Positions 25,673-38,300 of a stretch of DNA of 64,000 nt are shown in pieces. The position numbers were made by a program, and so were the translations under genes. The stretch comes from Reclinomonas americana ATCC 50394 (taxonomy: Eukaryota; Jakobida; Jakobea; Jakobida): the NCBI GenBank assembly GCA_048213135.1, contig PS015020.1:632306-696305 (forward strand), written 5' to 3'. Numbering within the stretch: the stretch's first letter is position 1; the number at the start of each line of letters is the position of its first letter. The notes under the pieces are model-generated. The model ran no database searches. It had not been told where the DNA came from and saw only the letters and a list, made by a program, of their open reading frames with translations.

Positions 25673-26716
25673 ATGGTGGCGGTGGCAGATGAGCGGCATG
25701 TGACCGACCTGCGTGGCATGGGCTTTGATGAGCACATGGCGCGGCGTGCACTCGAGGTGTGTGTCAATGCAAGAAGAGCAGGGTGTGTGTGTGTGTGTCC
25801 AGCGCAATCGAGCATGTCACGCAGACGCCCCGCTTGCACACTCGCACGCACACAGAGGCACTCGCTTGGTGCTAGGAGGGAGTGGGAGAGAGAGAGAGAC
25901 AGGAGGGAGTGGGAAAGTGTGCGAGGATTGGCTATTTCTCTTGTTGTCTGTTGTCTTGTCTCGCGCCACAAGTGAGAGAGAGAACAAGGAGAAGGGAAGA
26001 GAGTGCATGTGCTGTGTGTGCGTGTGTGAGAGTATTTCGCAATGCGCTGTTGTCTGCAATGCAACAACTCATCACTCTATTTTCTCTCTCGCGCGCGCAG
26101 CAAGCGGATAACAACATTGATCGTGCCATTGACTTGCTCACCTCCGGAGCCTTGGCGGGTGCAGCGGGGATGCCGCCGCCGGGTCCTGTGGTGAGTCGAA
26201 AGAAGAAATGATCTCTTGGAGGTCTCTCTCTCTCTCTCTGACTCGCTCACTGTCTTGTCTCTCACGCGTCGCAGCAAGGACCCGTCAGTGCGCCCGTGAC
26301 TGGCAGTGCTGCTGATGATGACATGGCGCGAGTTGAGTTGCTGCTGGTGTTTGTGTGAGGGAGAGGGAGATTGAGACAACTCGACACAGCTCTGTGTTTT
26401 CGCGCTTCCCTGTCTCTCTTTCATCTCTTGTGCGACAAGTCCTCACATGCGAGACAACTCGACACAGCTGTGTGTGTTCGCGCTGCATCCAGTCTCTCCC
26501 GTTCATCTCTTGTGCGACAAGTCCTCACATGCGAGACGTCCGTCTCTCTCTCTCTCTCTCTCTCTCTCTCTNNNNNNNNNNNNNNNNNNNNNNNNNNNNN
26601 NNNNNNNNNNNNNNNNNNNNNNNNNNNNNNNNNNNNNNNNNNNNNNNNNNNNNNNNNNNNNNNNNNNNNNNNNNNNNNNNNNNTCCGGTCCGGTCCGTAC
26701 GTCGTCGTCGTCTCTC

Positions 26717-26763
<47 letters not shown>

Positions 26764-29700
26764 ATTGATGTTGTCATGCTCATCCTCGCCTCACCTCTCT
26801 TCCCCCAGTACGATGCCTCGTTGAACGAGGCCATTGCACAGTCGTTGCAGCAGCCGCAGGGTGCAGCTGGTCTCTTCTCGTCGTACGAGGTGGAGAATCC
26901 GCACGAGAGAAAACGAAAGGATACCACGTGAGTGCGAATCGGCGTTCCGCTTGTTTTTGCTGGGTTGTTGACGCCTTCTCATGTTGCTGAGCAGACCCGT
27001 CGGCGTCAAGAATGTCGGCAACACGTGCTACTTCAACTCGCTTCTGCAGGTCAGAGTTGTTTCGCTCGAGTGAGTCGTCCTTTCTTGTTGTTCACGGTCC
27101 CGCTCCAGACGTACTTTTCGATTCCCGACTTCCGCTACATGGTGCTCCGTGCCACCATTCCCGAGGAGGACAGTCCGCTCCCCGATGCCGCCGCTGGTGG
27201 CAGCGGTTCAGCGGCAGCACCGAGCACGTCGGGTGTGGAGGTATGTCGTGCGAGCAAGAGAGATCTCTCTTTCCCCCGTTTTTTTTTAAATTGTGTCGCC
27301 GTGTTAGCCCATGGAAACAGACGGTGACATGCCAGTGTATGGTCCGCTGAACCGTGGTGCGTTTAACCCGAATGAAGCACTCGACTGCGTCTCTCTAGTC
27401 GTGCTGACCGACTGCCCTCCGCAGATGACGACAACAACAAGGAGAACAATGTCGCGGCGCCGCGCTTGACTGCCCGCCAGCGTGCCGCCAAGAGTTACTT
27501 CCTATCGCAGTGTTTGTCGTGGATGTCACCGCAGCGTGCTGAGTGTGGCTCTCGTGCAGCACTCCGAGCCTTGCAAATTTTGTTTGGCGAGCTGATGTAC
27601 ACGAAGCGCCAGTATGTGGATCCGTCTGCTCTGTTGAGCAGTCTCACCGACAGTGCTGGCAATCAGATCCGCATTGGCGAGCAAGAGGACGCAGGAGGTG
27701 TGTGAGGGTGTGGGTATCAGAAGAGGCCGCGCGTGCCTCACTCTCTCCGCTCGCCACAGAGTTCCACAACCTGTTCTTGGATCGTTTGGAAGACATTCTG
27801 AAGCACGAAATGGTCCCTGCCACTCCCGTGCCTGGCGCCGTGCGCACTTTCGATGGTGCACTTGGTCAGACGTTTCTTGATTGGTCATGAGTTCTCTCTC
27901 TCAGTTGCCCTTGCTGCTACAGATCCCGACGCCATGGACAGCTCACCGTCACCGTCCATTGTGCTTCGTTCGCCCGTGTCCGAGTCCGAGAACGTGATTC
28001 AAAAGTACGTGGTGGCTTTACGCCACTGTTGTCACTGCTGTACATTCATTGTTGCTGTCGACAACAGGCTGTTTTACGGACGCACTGTGGACTTCCTGGA
28101 CACCAAGGAGGAAGACGGCACGCCGGTGCATTTGCGTGTCGACACACGCGTGTCTGCACTGGTGCGGTTTCTGCATGGGAATTCCATGATCTCTGCTCTC
28201 GTCTCACGCTTCCCCCCCATTGCTGCAGCACTTGCCGCTCGTGGCCGACGCACCCGACCTGCACGCTGCGCTGTCTCGGGAAATGTGCGACGAAGTTGAG
28301 TTCAGCACGCCGTTGGGATACAAGACAAAGGCGCACAAGACGAGATGGTTGGAGCGTTCGCCGCCGGTGCTGTTTTTCCAGGTCCAGGTGTGTTTCGTTG
28401 ACGGCGTTCGGGGGTTCTTTGCGCCCTGCATTCTGCTTGTCGCTCTCTGGTTGTCGCGCTTTGCTTACAACTCATTGCCTGTCACTGTTGCTTCTCGCTT
28501 TCTGCTTGTCGCTTTCTGCTTGCCGCTCTTTGCTTCTCGCTCTTTGCTTCTCGCTCTCTGCCTGTCGCTCTGCTTTTCGCCTTGCTTGTCGATCTTTGCT
28601 TGCCGCTCTCTGGGTGTCGCTCTCTGGGTGTCTCTCTTTGGCTGTCCTCTGCTGTCGCTCTCCTTCCCTTTTACTTCCCCTCGATTTCTTCTTCCTTCGC
28701 CTTATTTGCTCTCCCTCTTTACCTCCCCCTCTCCACACTCTGACGATGCGCTTTCTGTGCAGCGCGTCTCATACGACAAGGCCAAGTCGGCGCTGACCAA
28801 GGTCGATCTGCCGCTCTCGTTCGACACCGACATTCTCATGGATCGGTGTGTACTTCCTTTTTGGACTCGTCACATTGCCCTCCCTCACACGTGCCCCCTT
28901 TCTTCGCACAGATACATGTACTCGAATCGCGACAGCGTCACTCGCCGTCGTGTCGAGGAGGCGGAGTTGCGACGACGGATGGAGGCTGCTCGTGCACGTC
29001 TTGCCGAATTCGTCAGCTACAAGGGCAGCGGTGTGAGTCTCAGCGCGAGTCTGCGCAACACGGCCACCTACCTGCAGTCGGTGCTGGAGGGCGAGGTTGG
29101 TGGATCACTCTACCCTGTTTCCTGTTTCATTTCCCCTCTGAACTCTCTGCGGCACAGGCCTTGGCGCACGTGGCCGACGCGTCTGCCGTTGAGCGCGAGG
29201 TGCTCACCGACGCCATTGGTCGACTTGACGGGTTCCGCACGCAGGTGGACGCCGAAGTCGACGGTGTGTGTGTGTGTGTCTCTCTGTGTATATGTAAGAT
29301 GCCTCTGTCACCCCTTTCTTCCATCGCCCACTCCTCGTGTCGGTATGGCATGGCAGCTCTGGAGGCGGAGATTGCCAACTTGCAGAAGGAGATCGATTCC
29401 AAGTACGCCGACATGCAGCAGAACAGATACACGCTCACCACCGTCATGATCCACGTGGGAAGCGCCGGCAGCGGTCACTACTATGCGTACTTGCGCGACC
29501 CGAACACCGACAAGTGGTGGAAGTACAACGATCGCATTGTCATTGAGGTGTGTGTGTTCCGCTTGCGTCTGTTTGTTGGCCACCAACATCTCATGTGGGT
29601 GTTTGTGTGCATCAACGCAGGCCACCTACGAAGAGGTAATGACCGACAGCCGTGGTGGCACCGGACCGAACGGCGCCGCCGCCTACTGCTTGGTGTACAT

Positions 29701-31656
29701 GGATCCGCACCGCGTGCATGTTGCTGGTGGGTGATGGTCGCGTGTGTCGAGGCGTGACAATTCTCATTATGCTCATGACCGCTGTCTGTCGTAGACTATG
29801 GTGTGCCGTCGCCGCTGGAGCAGTTGCCGGAGTTTGTCAAGGCGCACGTGCTGAAGGACGCGGATGCATTCGAGGCGGAGCTGAAGAAATGGGATGCCGA
29901 CAATCGGGAAAAGTTGATGGCCAAAGTCTCCGAAGTGGTCAGCAAGCATGCCGACTTTTTGCGGGAGGTGGAGACCAAGTACAAGGAGGGATTCGAGAAG
30001 GGTGAAAACAAGGACGGCAGAATCGACAAGTTGCGGTGGCTGCGCTCACCTATTCACTTCGCTCCTCCTTTTTCACTCATTTCGCTGCTGTGCTGTCGAT
30101 GGGTAGCTTTTACGCCTTTGTGTATTCGGCTGGCTTTGGCGACATTCTGCGTTGCATTGCCATTCGCGACGCATGGAGGTCAGTGTTCAGCACGGACATC
30201 AAGGTGAGCACTCTCTCTCGTCTTCTCCTTTTGCTCTCTTCATTCCCACTCACTCCCCCCCTTCCACAGAATGAGGTCAGTTCGCCGTCCTTTGAGGCTC
30301 TCCAGGGCATGTTTGTCGGTCAGCGACTGCTGTTGACTGAGGAGGACGACGCCGAGCTGAAGGTGGGTGGCGACTGCGCGAGTCATAATGTCCTTTACCG
30401 CACCGCTCACCCTCGTCCGCAGAAACTCGAGGAGCAACACGTGGTCTTCAAGGAGGCCACGCGCTGGTACGCGGCGCTGCTGTGGGACCTGAACATGCGC
30501 AATCTCGATCGCGTACCGCCGGTGCTGATTCAAGCCAAGAAGATGGATGACCGCATTATCTATCCGACTGCATCGCGCTCTGTCCACATCAAGGCCGCTG
30601 CCAAGATGTTCATGGGGGTTTGTCATGCGAGCTTTTCCCTCTCATTGTCTCTTTCCTGTACCTGCCTCTCACACAAATCCGCTCGCTCTCTATCTCCTTT
30701 TCCTGTTCACAGCCGCTGGTGAACCAGACCCGCAGCTTTGTCACTGAGTTGCTCGACCGGCGGCACACGTATCCGTCTTCTGTCTCGCGCATCTACGCAT
30801 ACTCGGCGGCGTCGGTGGAGAGAGTGCTAAAGTCCATTCGCACCATGACAACCGTTCTGTTGCACGTGTTCGACCAGGCCGAGCCGATTTTCGACGTGCT
30901 GCAGCAGATGCTGTTTGAGTGGCTGGTCAATCTGGTGGAGGTCAACGGCCTGATGAATGGTTCGCTTCGCCTCGCCACGTATCGGTCGGTGGTCTTCCAT
31001 TTGTTGTGCCCGCTGATCTCACTGCGCATCGTCACACAGAGGCCGAGAGCATGGAAGCCGAAACCCTGATGGGCGCTCTGGCCTCTCGCGTCCCCGAATC
31101 CATGGTGCCGCCGCCCATACCGGCCGACACCAAGGAGGACGACCCCAAGTGCTACTCGCTGTACTTGTCGATGCGAGAGAACGATTTGCGAACCAAGGCC
31201 CAGTTTGACGTGGACGCCATCTTGGCACTCGATCCCTCGTTCGAATCCTTCCGGCATCACTCGATCGTCAACCCGCAGCCACCGTTGCTCGCCGCCCCGC
31301 CGGTCGCCCCAGTCGCTCCACCTGTACCGGCCTCTGCAGGACCCTCCGCACCACCGGCTCCGTCGGCCTCTGGAGCTCTGCCACCCCCGCCCCCACTTCA
31401 CCCCTCGGACCCGCCGCCACCACCACCACCGCCACCACCAGCAGCAGCAGCCGCCGAGGTCGAAATGTCGCCGGCGAGAGCAGAGGACAACGCGACCGCC
31501 GATGCAGCAGCGCCAGCTGTCGACGACGACATGGTCACCTCGATGGTCACCGACGAAGACTCGAACGACAATGCACTCCCACCGGTGAATTCAGGCGCAG
31601 CCGCAGCAGCCGCAGCCGCCGCAGCCGCCGCCTCAGCAGCAGGTTCGTCCGAGTAA
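25673..31656 (+). CDS. Ubiquitin carboxyl-terminal hydrolase, USP25/USP28 type
   Basis: Cysteine protease that removes ubiquitin from proteins. ATG 25673 opens a UBA domain split by an intron (LRGMGFDEHMARRALE plus QADNNIDRAIDLLTSG). A UIM-like exon follows (YDASLNEAIAQSLQQPQ, about 26810). The Cys box is PVGVKNVGNTCYFNSLLQ, nucleophile Cys at 27026-27028. Then come LFYGRTVDFLDTKEED, a charged helical insert (RRRVEEAELRRRMEAARARL, about 28947-29010) like the dimerisation arm of USP25/28, and the His box GSGHYYAYLRD, catalytic His at 29476-29478, with WWKYND. The C-terminal part (about 29790-31060) is helical and ends in a Pro/Ala-rich, poorly conserved tail with stop at 31656. UBA, UIM and insert order match USP25/28 closely. 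An N gap falls in an intron upstream of the UIM-like exon. Confidence 0.88.
26373..26540. repeat. Tandem repeat of about 80 bp beside N gap
   Basis: Units starting GAGACAACTCGACACAGCT and ending GTGCGACAAGTCCTCACATGC occur at about 26373 and 26453; a third begins at about 26533 and runs into a CT tract and the gap. Located in a USP intron. Confidence 0.85.
26572..26683. other. Assembly gap (N) in USP intron
   Basis: 112 undetermined bases between a CT run on the left and a TCCGG/GTC low-complexity edge followed by a CT run on the right (26702-26760). Confidence 1.
28432..28652. repeat. Short-unit minisatellite (CTGCTTGTCGCTCTTTG-like)
   Basis: About 14 imperfect units of 14-16 nt built on GCTTGTCGCTCT in a USP intron. 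It produces repetitive open frames on both strands that are not genes. Confidence 0.8.
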
Positions 31657-31848
31657 AGAAAACGTCGCAACGTGCAAGAGACTCACCTTTTTATTTGATT
31701 GTGCGCAGAGCCTCCACCCTCGGTCCAATGAGGCATGTGTGCTTGCCATAGGCGCAGACAATGAACAGAGAGAGAGAGAGTGACAAAAGAAAAATGAAGT
31801 TGTCCTGCAATCAGAAATGTCCGTTACACAAAAACCGCCTTGATCACA

Positions 31849-34800
31849 ATGGAGGATCGAGCTCCTCCACCGACGACCACGCTCGTCACTGCACAGTCGC
31901 TGACGGACTTTCAAGTTGAGAGAAAGAGATCACCTCTCACTCCCCTTTACACACTCACTGACTGTGCACACGCGCAGGTGGAGTCCATTGGCTCCTCCTC
32001 GTCGCTGCCCACACTGGCCGCGCCCATTGCAGCCACCAACGCGACTGCTCCTGTCACAGGTGAGAGCCCACTGTCTCACTCTCTCTCTCCCTTGCTCCCC
32101 CTGTGTATGTCTGACTCCTGTGCACAGCAGCACCCGCTCTGCTCGACAGTCATGATCGCGTGACACGCGCATTCTCAGAGGCCATTGATGCCGCGTGTCC
32201 TCCTCCTCGCGCTCGCCCTTCTCCTCCCTCTCCGTCTGCATCTCCTGCTGCTCGTGTTGAGACGCCTCCAACTGCGACTTGGAAGTCGCCACTGATGACC
32301 ATGACGCCGACCTCGGTGAGAAGGGAGCAGGGCGCAGGCGCACAGGTGGAGGATGCAGTGGAGGAGATCGCGCAGCCAGCGTCGAGAGAGGCAGCTGTGA
32401 TGAGACCAGTGGCTTCGACGCAGCGTAGAATGATGCCGGGAACGCGACAGTTTGTGGAGGAAGAGGGCGGAGCTGCATCGCATGTGCATCAGCGCAGCAC
32501 GTCGTTGCAGCCGGCCCTCTCGCTGCCGTTGCCGGAGGGGCTTGGAGGGGAACAGCAGCAGGGGGGAGGGCGACCGCAGTCGGCGTCTGCGCGAGCGAGT
32601 GCGAACAATAGTGCACGGCGTGCGGCTCCGTCTGTGGCTGGATCGACGGCACGTTCGTCGGCTGCCGAGTCGCAGTCGTCGTCTGCCTTGGCCACGGCGG
32701 CGCGAGAGCCGTTGTCGGTGGCGGAGGTGTTGACTACGGCGGTCACTGATGCGCCACCTGCGGCTGCCGTTGTTGACAATGATGATGATGAGGATGTGCG
32801 TGGGAACAACGACGACCACCACGACGACGACGATGCCGACGAGAAGGCAGAGGAGCGAGTCACGGGTGCTGAACCGGGCGACGATTCGGCACCACCACCT
32901 GCACCAGCACCAGCTCCAGCAGTCGCCGCATCGGCGCCACCACCGCCCACAGCCACCACCGCGCAGATTGACCGCGTAGTGGACGAGGATGAGGAAGACG
33001 ATGAAGATGATGACGACAGTCACGGTTCGGGTCACGGCAAGCCGCGCGAGGGATGCATCGAGTTGTGGCGCGAATGCTGCAGTTCGGCCGTCATGTGGAA
33101 CTGGTTGACGTGCGGAATGGTCGAACTGTGTCGCGAGCAGGCCGATGTGGCGGAGAACAAAATGTTGCGACACGCGCGGTAACGCATTTCGGTACTCGTT
33201 GGTCTCTTGTCGCTTACCCTATTACACAGTCGTTCAAGACCGACCATGCGTGATGGACCTGGCATCGATCCCGACGGCCTCTTCAACTTCTACTGGGGCC
33301 TCTTTGTGTTTGTTCTCGCTGTGTACACACTCCTCGAGGAGCCCTTGCGTATTGGCTTTGGTGTGCGGGTGCGTTGATTGTGTCCATCTTCCCCACTGTG
33401 TGTAATCACAATCCTCACACTGATTCTGTGTGCTCCAGGGCGACGACATTGGTGCGCTGACGTTCAACACCCTGGTGGACATAGTGTTTGTGGTCGACAT
33501 GGTGCTGCGGTCGTACACGGGATTCGAGACGTTGGAGCGAGTGATCTTAATTCAGCAGCCTGCAATGCGGCGCAAGTACCTCACCAGCATGCTCTTCATT
33601 CTCGACATTCTCGCCGCGATTCCACTAGATTTCATCGGCATCGCCATTGGCCTCGAGTTGCGTCTCCCTCTGTTGCTACGCACGAGCCATGCCGTCTCTT
33701 ATTGTTTCCTGTTCTGCCACAGTCCCATATTGCGTGTCAACAAGCTGTTGCGTATCACACGCGTCTCCGACTGGTTTGCACTGTGGGTGAAGAACACCGA
33801 GTTGAATCCGTCGCTGCTGCGCATCACGGTGCTTGGCTTCTGGATGTTGGCCATTATCCACTGGTTACGCACCCACTGCTGTGCCTCCTGAGTCGACACG
33901 CGAGATTCCATCTCACACCCGTGGCTGTGTAGGTTTGCTTGCTTCTTTTTCCTGACGGTGCGACTCAGCGAGGACAAGGACGCCGACTCGTTCTCGGTCA
34001 CCGCGCATGTCAAGACGCTGGAGGTCGGACCGCAGGTCCTTCGCTCGCTATATGTTGCGTTTCGCCAGTCCGACAAATGCTCTCTCTCTCTCTCTCTCTC
34101 TGCGCTCCCCTTGTTCTGACTATTTCGTGGGCGCGCGCAGGTGAGCCTGTTGAACATTGTCGGTTTCGGTAATCTCACGCCACGCACTGTGCCGCAAGCC
34201 GCCTACGCCATTCTACAGACTCTTGCTGGTGCCGGCATCTTTGCGTGCGTCTTCCATTCGTGGTCTCTCGCGTTGTTGAGATGCGACACTCACACTTCGT
34301 GATGCAGCGCCATTATTGGTGTCGTGAATGTGTTGCTGACCAATCTCAACTCGAGCTACACGTTTTTCCGTCACACGCTCGACAGTGTCAATGACTATAT
34401 GGCGTTGCGTGAGATACCCAGCAGGCAAGGGGTGGTCTCTGATAGCTAAAGGATCGATTGCAGGTTCCGAAAGCTGCCGCAGGGCATTCAGAAACACGTG
34501 CGCAACTACTACCTGTACTTGTGGAACTCGGGTCAAGGCGTGCAGGGATCTAGCGTGCTGGACGATTTGCCCTTTGCGCTGAAGCGTGAGTTGCTTGCCA
34601 CCCTCAATCGCGATGCTGTGAAGAAGGTCCGTGTTGCGCCTCCGTCTGCGTCACCACTGTGGCGGCAACTGACGGCGAGATTCGGTGCTGCAGGTGGCCA
34701 TTTTCGCAAACGCCGACGACAATCTGATCGACACCATTGCCGCTCGATTGAAACCTGTCGTGTTTCTGCGCGGTTTCAACGTTGTGCGGTGCGTGAACTC

Positions 34801-35265
34801 TTCTGTTCCTGAACTGTTCTCCGTCTCGTTCTTACGCACTGAGCGACACAGTGAGGGCGAGCCGGGTCGTGAAATGTTCTTTATCCACAAGGGCTCCGTG
34901 GAGGTCGTGATCACCAACGGCACTGTGGTGGCCACCCTCGGTCAGGGTGCCTTCTTCGGCGAGGTGGCTCTCACCTTTTCGAGTTGCGCCAAGGCTACTC
35001 GTACATGCATGTGCGACGCCTCGCTGCTCACCTCCGTGTCTTGGTGTACAGCGCGACGCAATGCCTCGATTCGCGCCAAGGAACTGTGCGAGCTGTTCAT
35101 CCTCACCAAGGACGACTTTGACACTGTCATGCGACAATTCCCCGACCAGAAGGAAGAGGTCTGCACTGGCTACGTACGGGTCTCTTGCGATGTTTACCTT
35201 GCACTCACTCACTCCTCATCCCTCGCACGCAGATCGTGCGCATTGCCGAATCAAGAAAAAAGTAA
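31849..35265 (+). CDS. Voltage-gated-type cation channel with cyclic-nucleotide-binding domain (EAG/HCN/CNG superfamily)
   Basis: Plasma-membrane channel. ATG 31849. The first about 400 residues are low-complexity (Ala/Ser/Pro then Asp/Glu, about 32200-33040). Transmembrane segments: FYWGLFVFVLAVYTLL (S1, about 33285), TLVDIVFVVDMVLRSY (S2), MLFILDILAAIPLDFIGIAI (S3), LRVNKLLRITRVSDWF (S4, regularly spaced Arg/Lys, about 33729), LRITVLGFWMLAIIHW joined to FACFFFLTV (S5). The pore reads SLLNIVGFGNLTPRT with GFGN at 34162-34173, like the K+-selective EAG/KCNH filter rather than the CNG type. S6 is AIIGVVNVLLTNL. A C-linker (GIQKHVRNYYLYLW) and a CNB domain (GREMFFIHKGSVEVVITNG; AFFGEVAL at about 34948) follow. 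The final exon is IVRIAESRKK, stop 35263-35265. Ligand and selectivity are inferred. Confidence 0.88.
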
Positions 35266-35349
35266 TCATTACTCATATGTACATGGCTCATGTTTTGCTG
35301 TTAACAAGGTGGTGGGAGGTGATAGTGTGTGCATATGTTACGCGAATCG

Positions 35350-35355
35350 TTTATT
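35350..35355 (-). terminator. Polyadenylation signal AATAAA of the lipid-transfer-protein gene
   Basis: TTTATT on the plus strand, i.e. AATAAA on the coding strand, 45 nt downstream of the stop at 35400. The position fits a polyadenylation signal. The region is convergent with the channel gene, whose stop is only about 85 nt away. Confidence 0.5.
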
Positions 35356-35399
35356 GAACAAAAAAGAAAATCCATTTGCGCACACACCCCGTGCGTGGC

Positions 35400-38300
35400 T
35401 CATGCTGTCCTGCACTCGCCACGAGTGAACAAGTTGAACTTCTTGCCCTTGGCCTTGCTCTCCCACTTGGTGATGTTCTTCCGGTCTTCGGCCTTCATCA
35501 GTCGGTCGGCCAAGTCCTGCGCCTCATCCCAGATGGCCTTCAGTGCCTCGCCTTGCTCCTGCTTCGGCACCTCCAGAATCTTGCCAATGGTGCCGAGCGA
35601 TTGCATTAACCGTACGCGGATGCGCGCAAAGTCGGCGTGCATGGTGTTGTTGTCCTTCTTGCGTTCTCGGATTTGCTTGCCGAGGCGCGTGAAGAAGTCG
35701 TCCTTCTTATTCGCCGAGGCCGCAGGCGGCGGCGCCGCAGGTGCACCGCCAGCGGGCGTCGCGGCCTGTGTCACCGCCTCCACGATGGTAGACGCCTGCC
35801 GCAAGCCGGATCGGTTCCACAGGAACACCTCGCCGAAGCTTCCCGACTGCCACAGGACAAGAACATGCAGTGAGTGTCACTTTCACGAGACAAGTGCGTT
35901 TCTTCCTTCGCACCTTGATGCCAATGTCGGCCATGAGGCACGCCTGACGGTTGTAGCGCGGACGCACCAGTGTCGGAATGTCGACCTCGAACAGAGAGAC
36001 GCGGGCGGCCACACCGCCCTGCGCGAGACGCAGCGTGATGCCGACATCGGCGGTGATCTGCACGCCAAGCAGTGCCCGCATGCCACCAGTCACAGCCGGT
36101 GACTTGCCGCACGGGTACTCGGCGAGTGCGGAGAACTGGCCCAGTGAGGCCGTCAGCAAGACTCGGCCCTTGACGCAAATGGCGTCGTCTGCACCCAACA
36201 CGATCATCAGTACGCAAAACGAGGAGCAAAAAACCAACAAATAAGTTGTGGTGGGGAACGAAACGATAGCAGTATTGGCCCTGCAGTGCGTGACTGCTGG
36301 TGAATGACTGGCGTGCCATGATATCCTGCGTGGTGGAGGAGGAGAACACGTTCAGGCGGCGATCAACATTGTGGAAAAAAGAGGAGACAGGCGCTCACCG
36401 AAGCCTTTGGTGGTGCGCCGAGGAGGCACTGAGCACCGACGGCACTGATTTGCGAGATGCGACCGACTTGTCGTGTCAGGTCCTTTTGCACGACGGCGAC
36501 GCCAAAGAGCTGTGCAAATATGAGCCGGTGGAGGAGAGGCGTCAGTGACATGGACGAGGCGACATTACCTTGGTGCGGAACTTGGCACTGGCATCACCAC
36601 CAAAGTACGGATACTCGGCGTGCACTCCTGCGCAACAAGCGGTGAGTGCACGAGAGACGAGGCAACACACAGAGTGTCGTACGGCACCTGCACTGATGGC
36701 AATGCCTGTGTACTGCCAGAAGGAGACCGGCGTGCGCACTTTGGCATCCACATGAGCACCCTCGGCACCGTTCACGCTGCGGCAAGAGAAAGAGCGCAGA
36801 GTGAGACGGCAGGTCAGTGTGCAACGGCAACTCATCGTTGAGTAAACAATCACCTCGTCAATGGCACGGCTTGCAGCATGACGTCGAAGCGGCCGCCGAG
36901 ATCACGCTGTATGATGCACACACGCAGTGAGACGGGAGAAATGGCACTCGCTGTTGTTCTGTGATGATGCAGACCTTGCCGTACGGTCGGCCCGCGTAGC
37001 GCCTATCATCACAGTGAGCGATCCCAAGCACCACAGAAAGAACAAGTCCACAAGTGTAACTCACCACAGCCAGTCGTTCTTCTCAGTCTTCAGTGTGACG
37101 GCGCCGGTCTGAGCTTGAGACTGCGGCTGCACTGGTTGTGCGCCCTGTCCTTGCCCCTGTCCCTGCTCCTTCTGCTGCTGCTGCTGCTGCTGCTGTTGCT
37201 GCTGCTTCTGCTTGTTCTTCTCAGCTTGGGCATCGACACCGCGGCCCTTGCCTGACCAGTTGACAAACTCAGCGGCCAGCGTCTCGGCAATCTCCTCGGC
37301 GTGTCGGTCACGCTCGGGCATGCGCGCCGCAAAGATGTTGGCCAGGCGCTCCGTCAGACGCTCCTCCACTTCAGGATCGCGAGTGCTCTCCGAAATCATG
37401 ACCAGCACATCATTCAGTTGCGCATTCGTCAAGTGCCTGCAGACACCAAAAACAACAGTGTCATCACACCCATGAGAAGCAGCTTCGCGTGCTGACGACG
37501 CTGTAAAGGTGCGCAACTGTTGCAACAAGTGCTGGAGTGCCGACGACGACGTATCGTGGTGCGCCTTGTTGTCGACGGCCAGCGAGAACAGAGCCGACGA
37601 GGCCGACTTTTGCTCCAGCTCGCTGAGGAGTTCGACGCCGAGCTGGACGTGTTATCGAAGCGATTAGAAAAAAGAGTGGCATGGGTCTCGAAATCAGTGA
37701 GAACACACCTTGCGCACGGACGGGTTGGCGTGCAATGCGGCGGTGTTTTGGATGGCTGCCACGGCCGTGGTCGACCCGACGTTGGAGAGTGCCGACAGCA
37801 GTAATGAGACGCGGTGAGTCTTGCGGCGGTCACCGTCCTGTACCACACACGCACACATTCATATGGCATTAGTATTAGGCACAGGTCGCTCAACACGCTG
37901 GTCACCGCAGCCCTCACTCACCGCGCCAAAGGCGTCGGCCAGCTGGCGAGTGAGCGAGTCGACAATGTGACGGTGCGCCGCGCGGCGAGGCGTGGTCTCA
38001 ATGTTGCCCAACACGCCGCACAGCACCATCAGAGCCTACACACCACCACCACCACCACCACCCAAATCAGTAATTAAATTACCAGGTGTAACCAACAACA
38101 AAAAAAAAGCAGCACCTGCTCATCGCCCTCCTCCTCCCACATGTTGTGGAGGCGGCGCACGGTGTCGTTGGAGTGCTGCTCGGTGCCAGTGTGGTACGCC
38201 CGGCGTGGCTTGACCAGGCCCAGCAGCGCTGCATTGCGCAAATGGTCACCGGCTCTGCGCGACTCGGCCACCGCCAGCAGCGCACTCTGCGCCGTGGGCG

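Noticed and set aside
32175-33173. 332-codon minus-strand Arg/Ser-rich frame
   Set aside because: Antisense shadow of the acidic low-complexity N-terminus of the channel gene.
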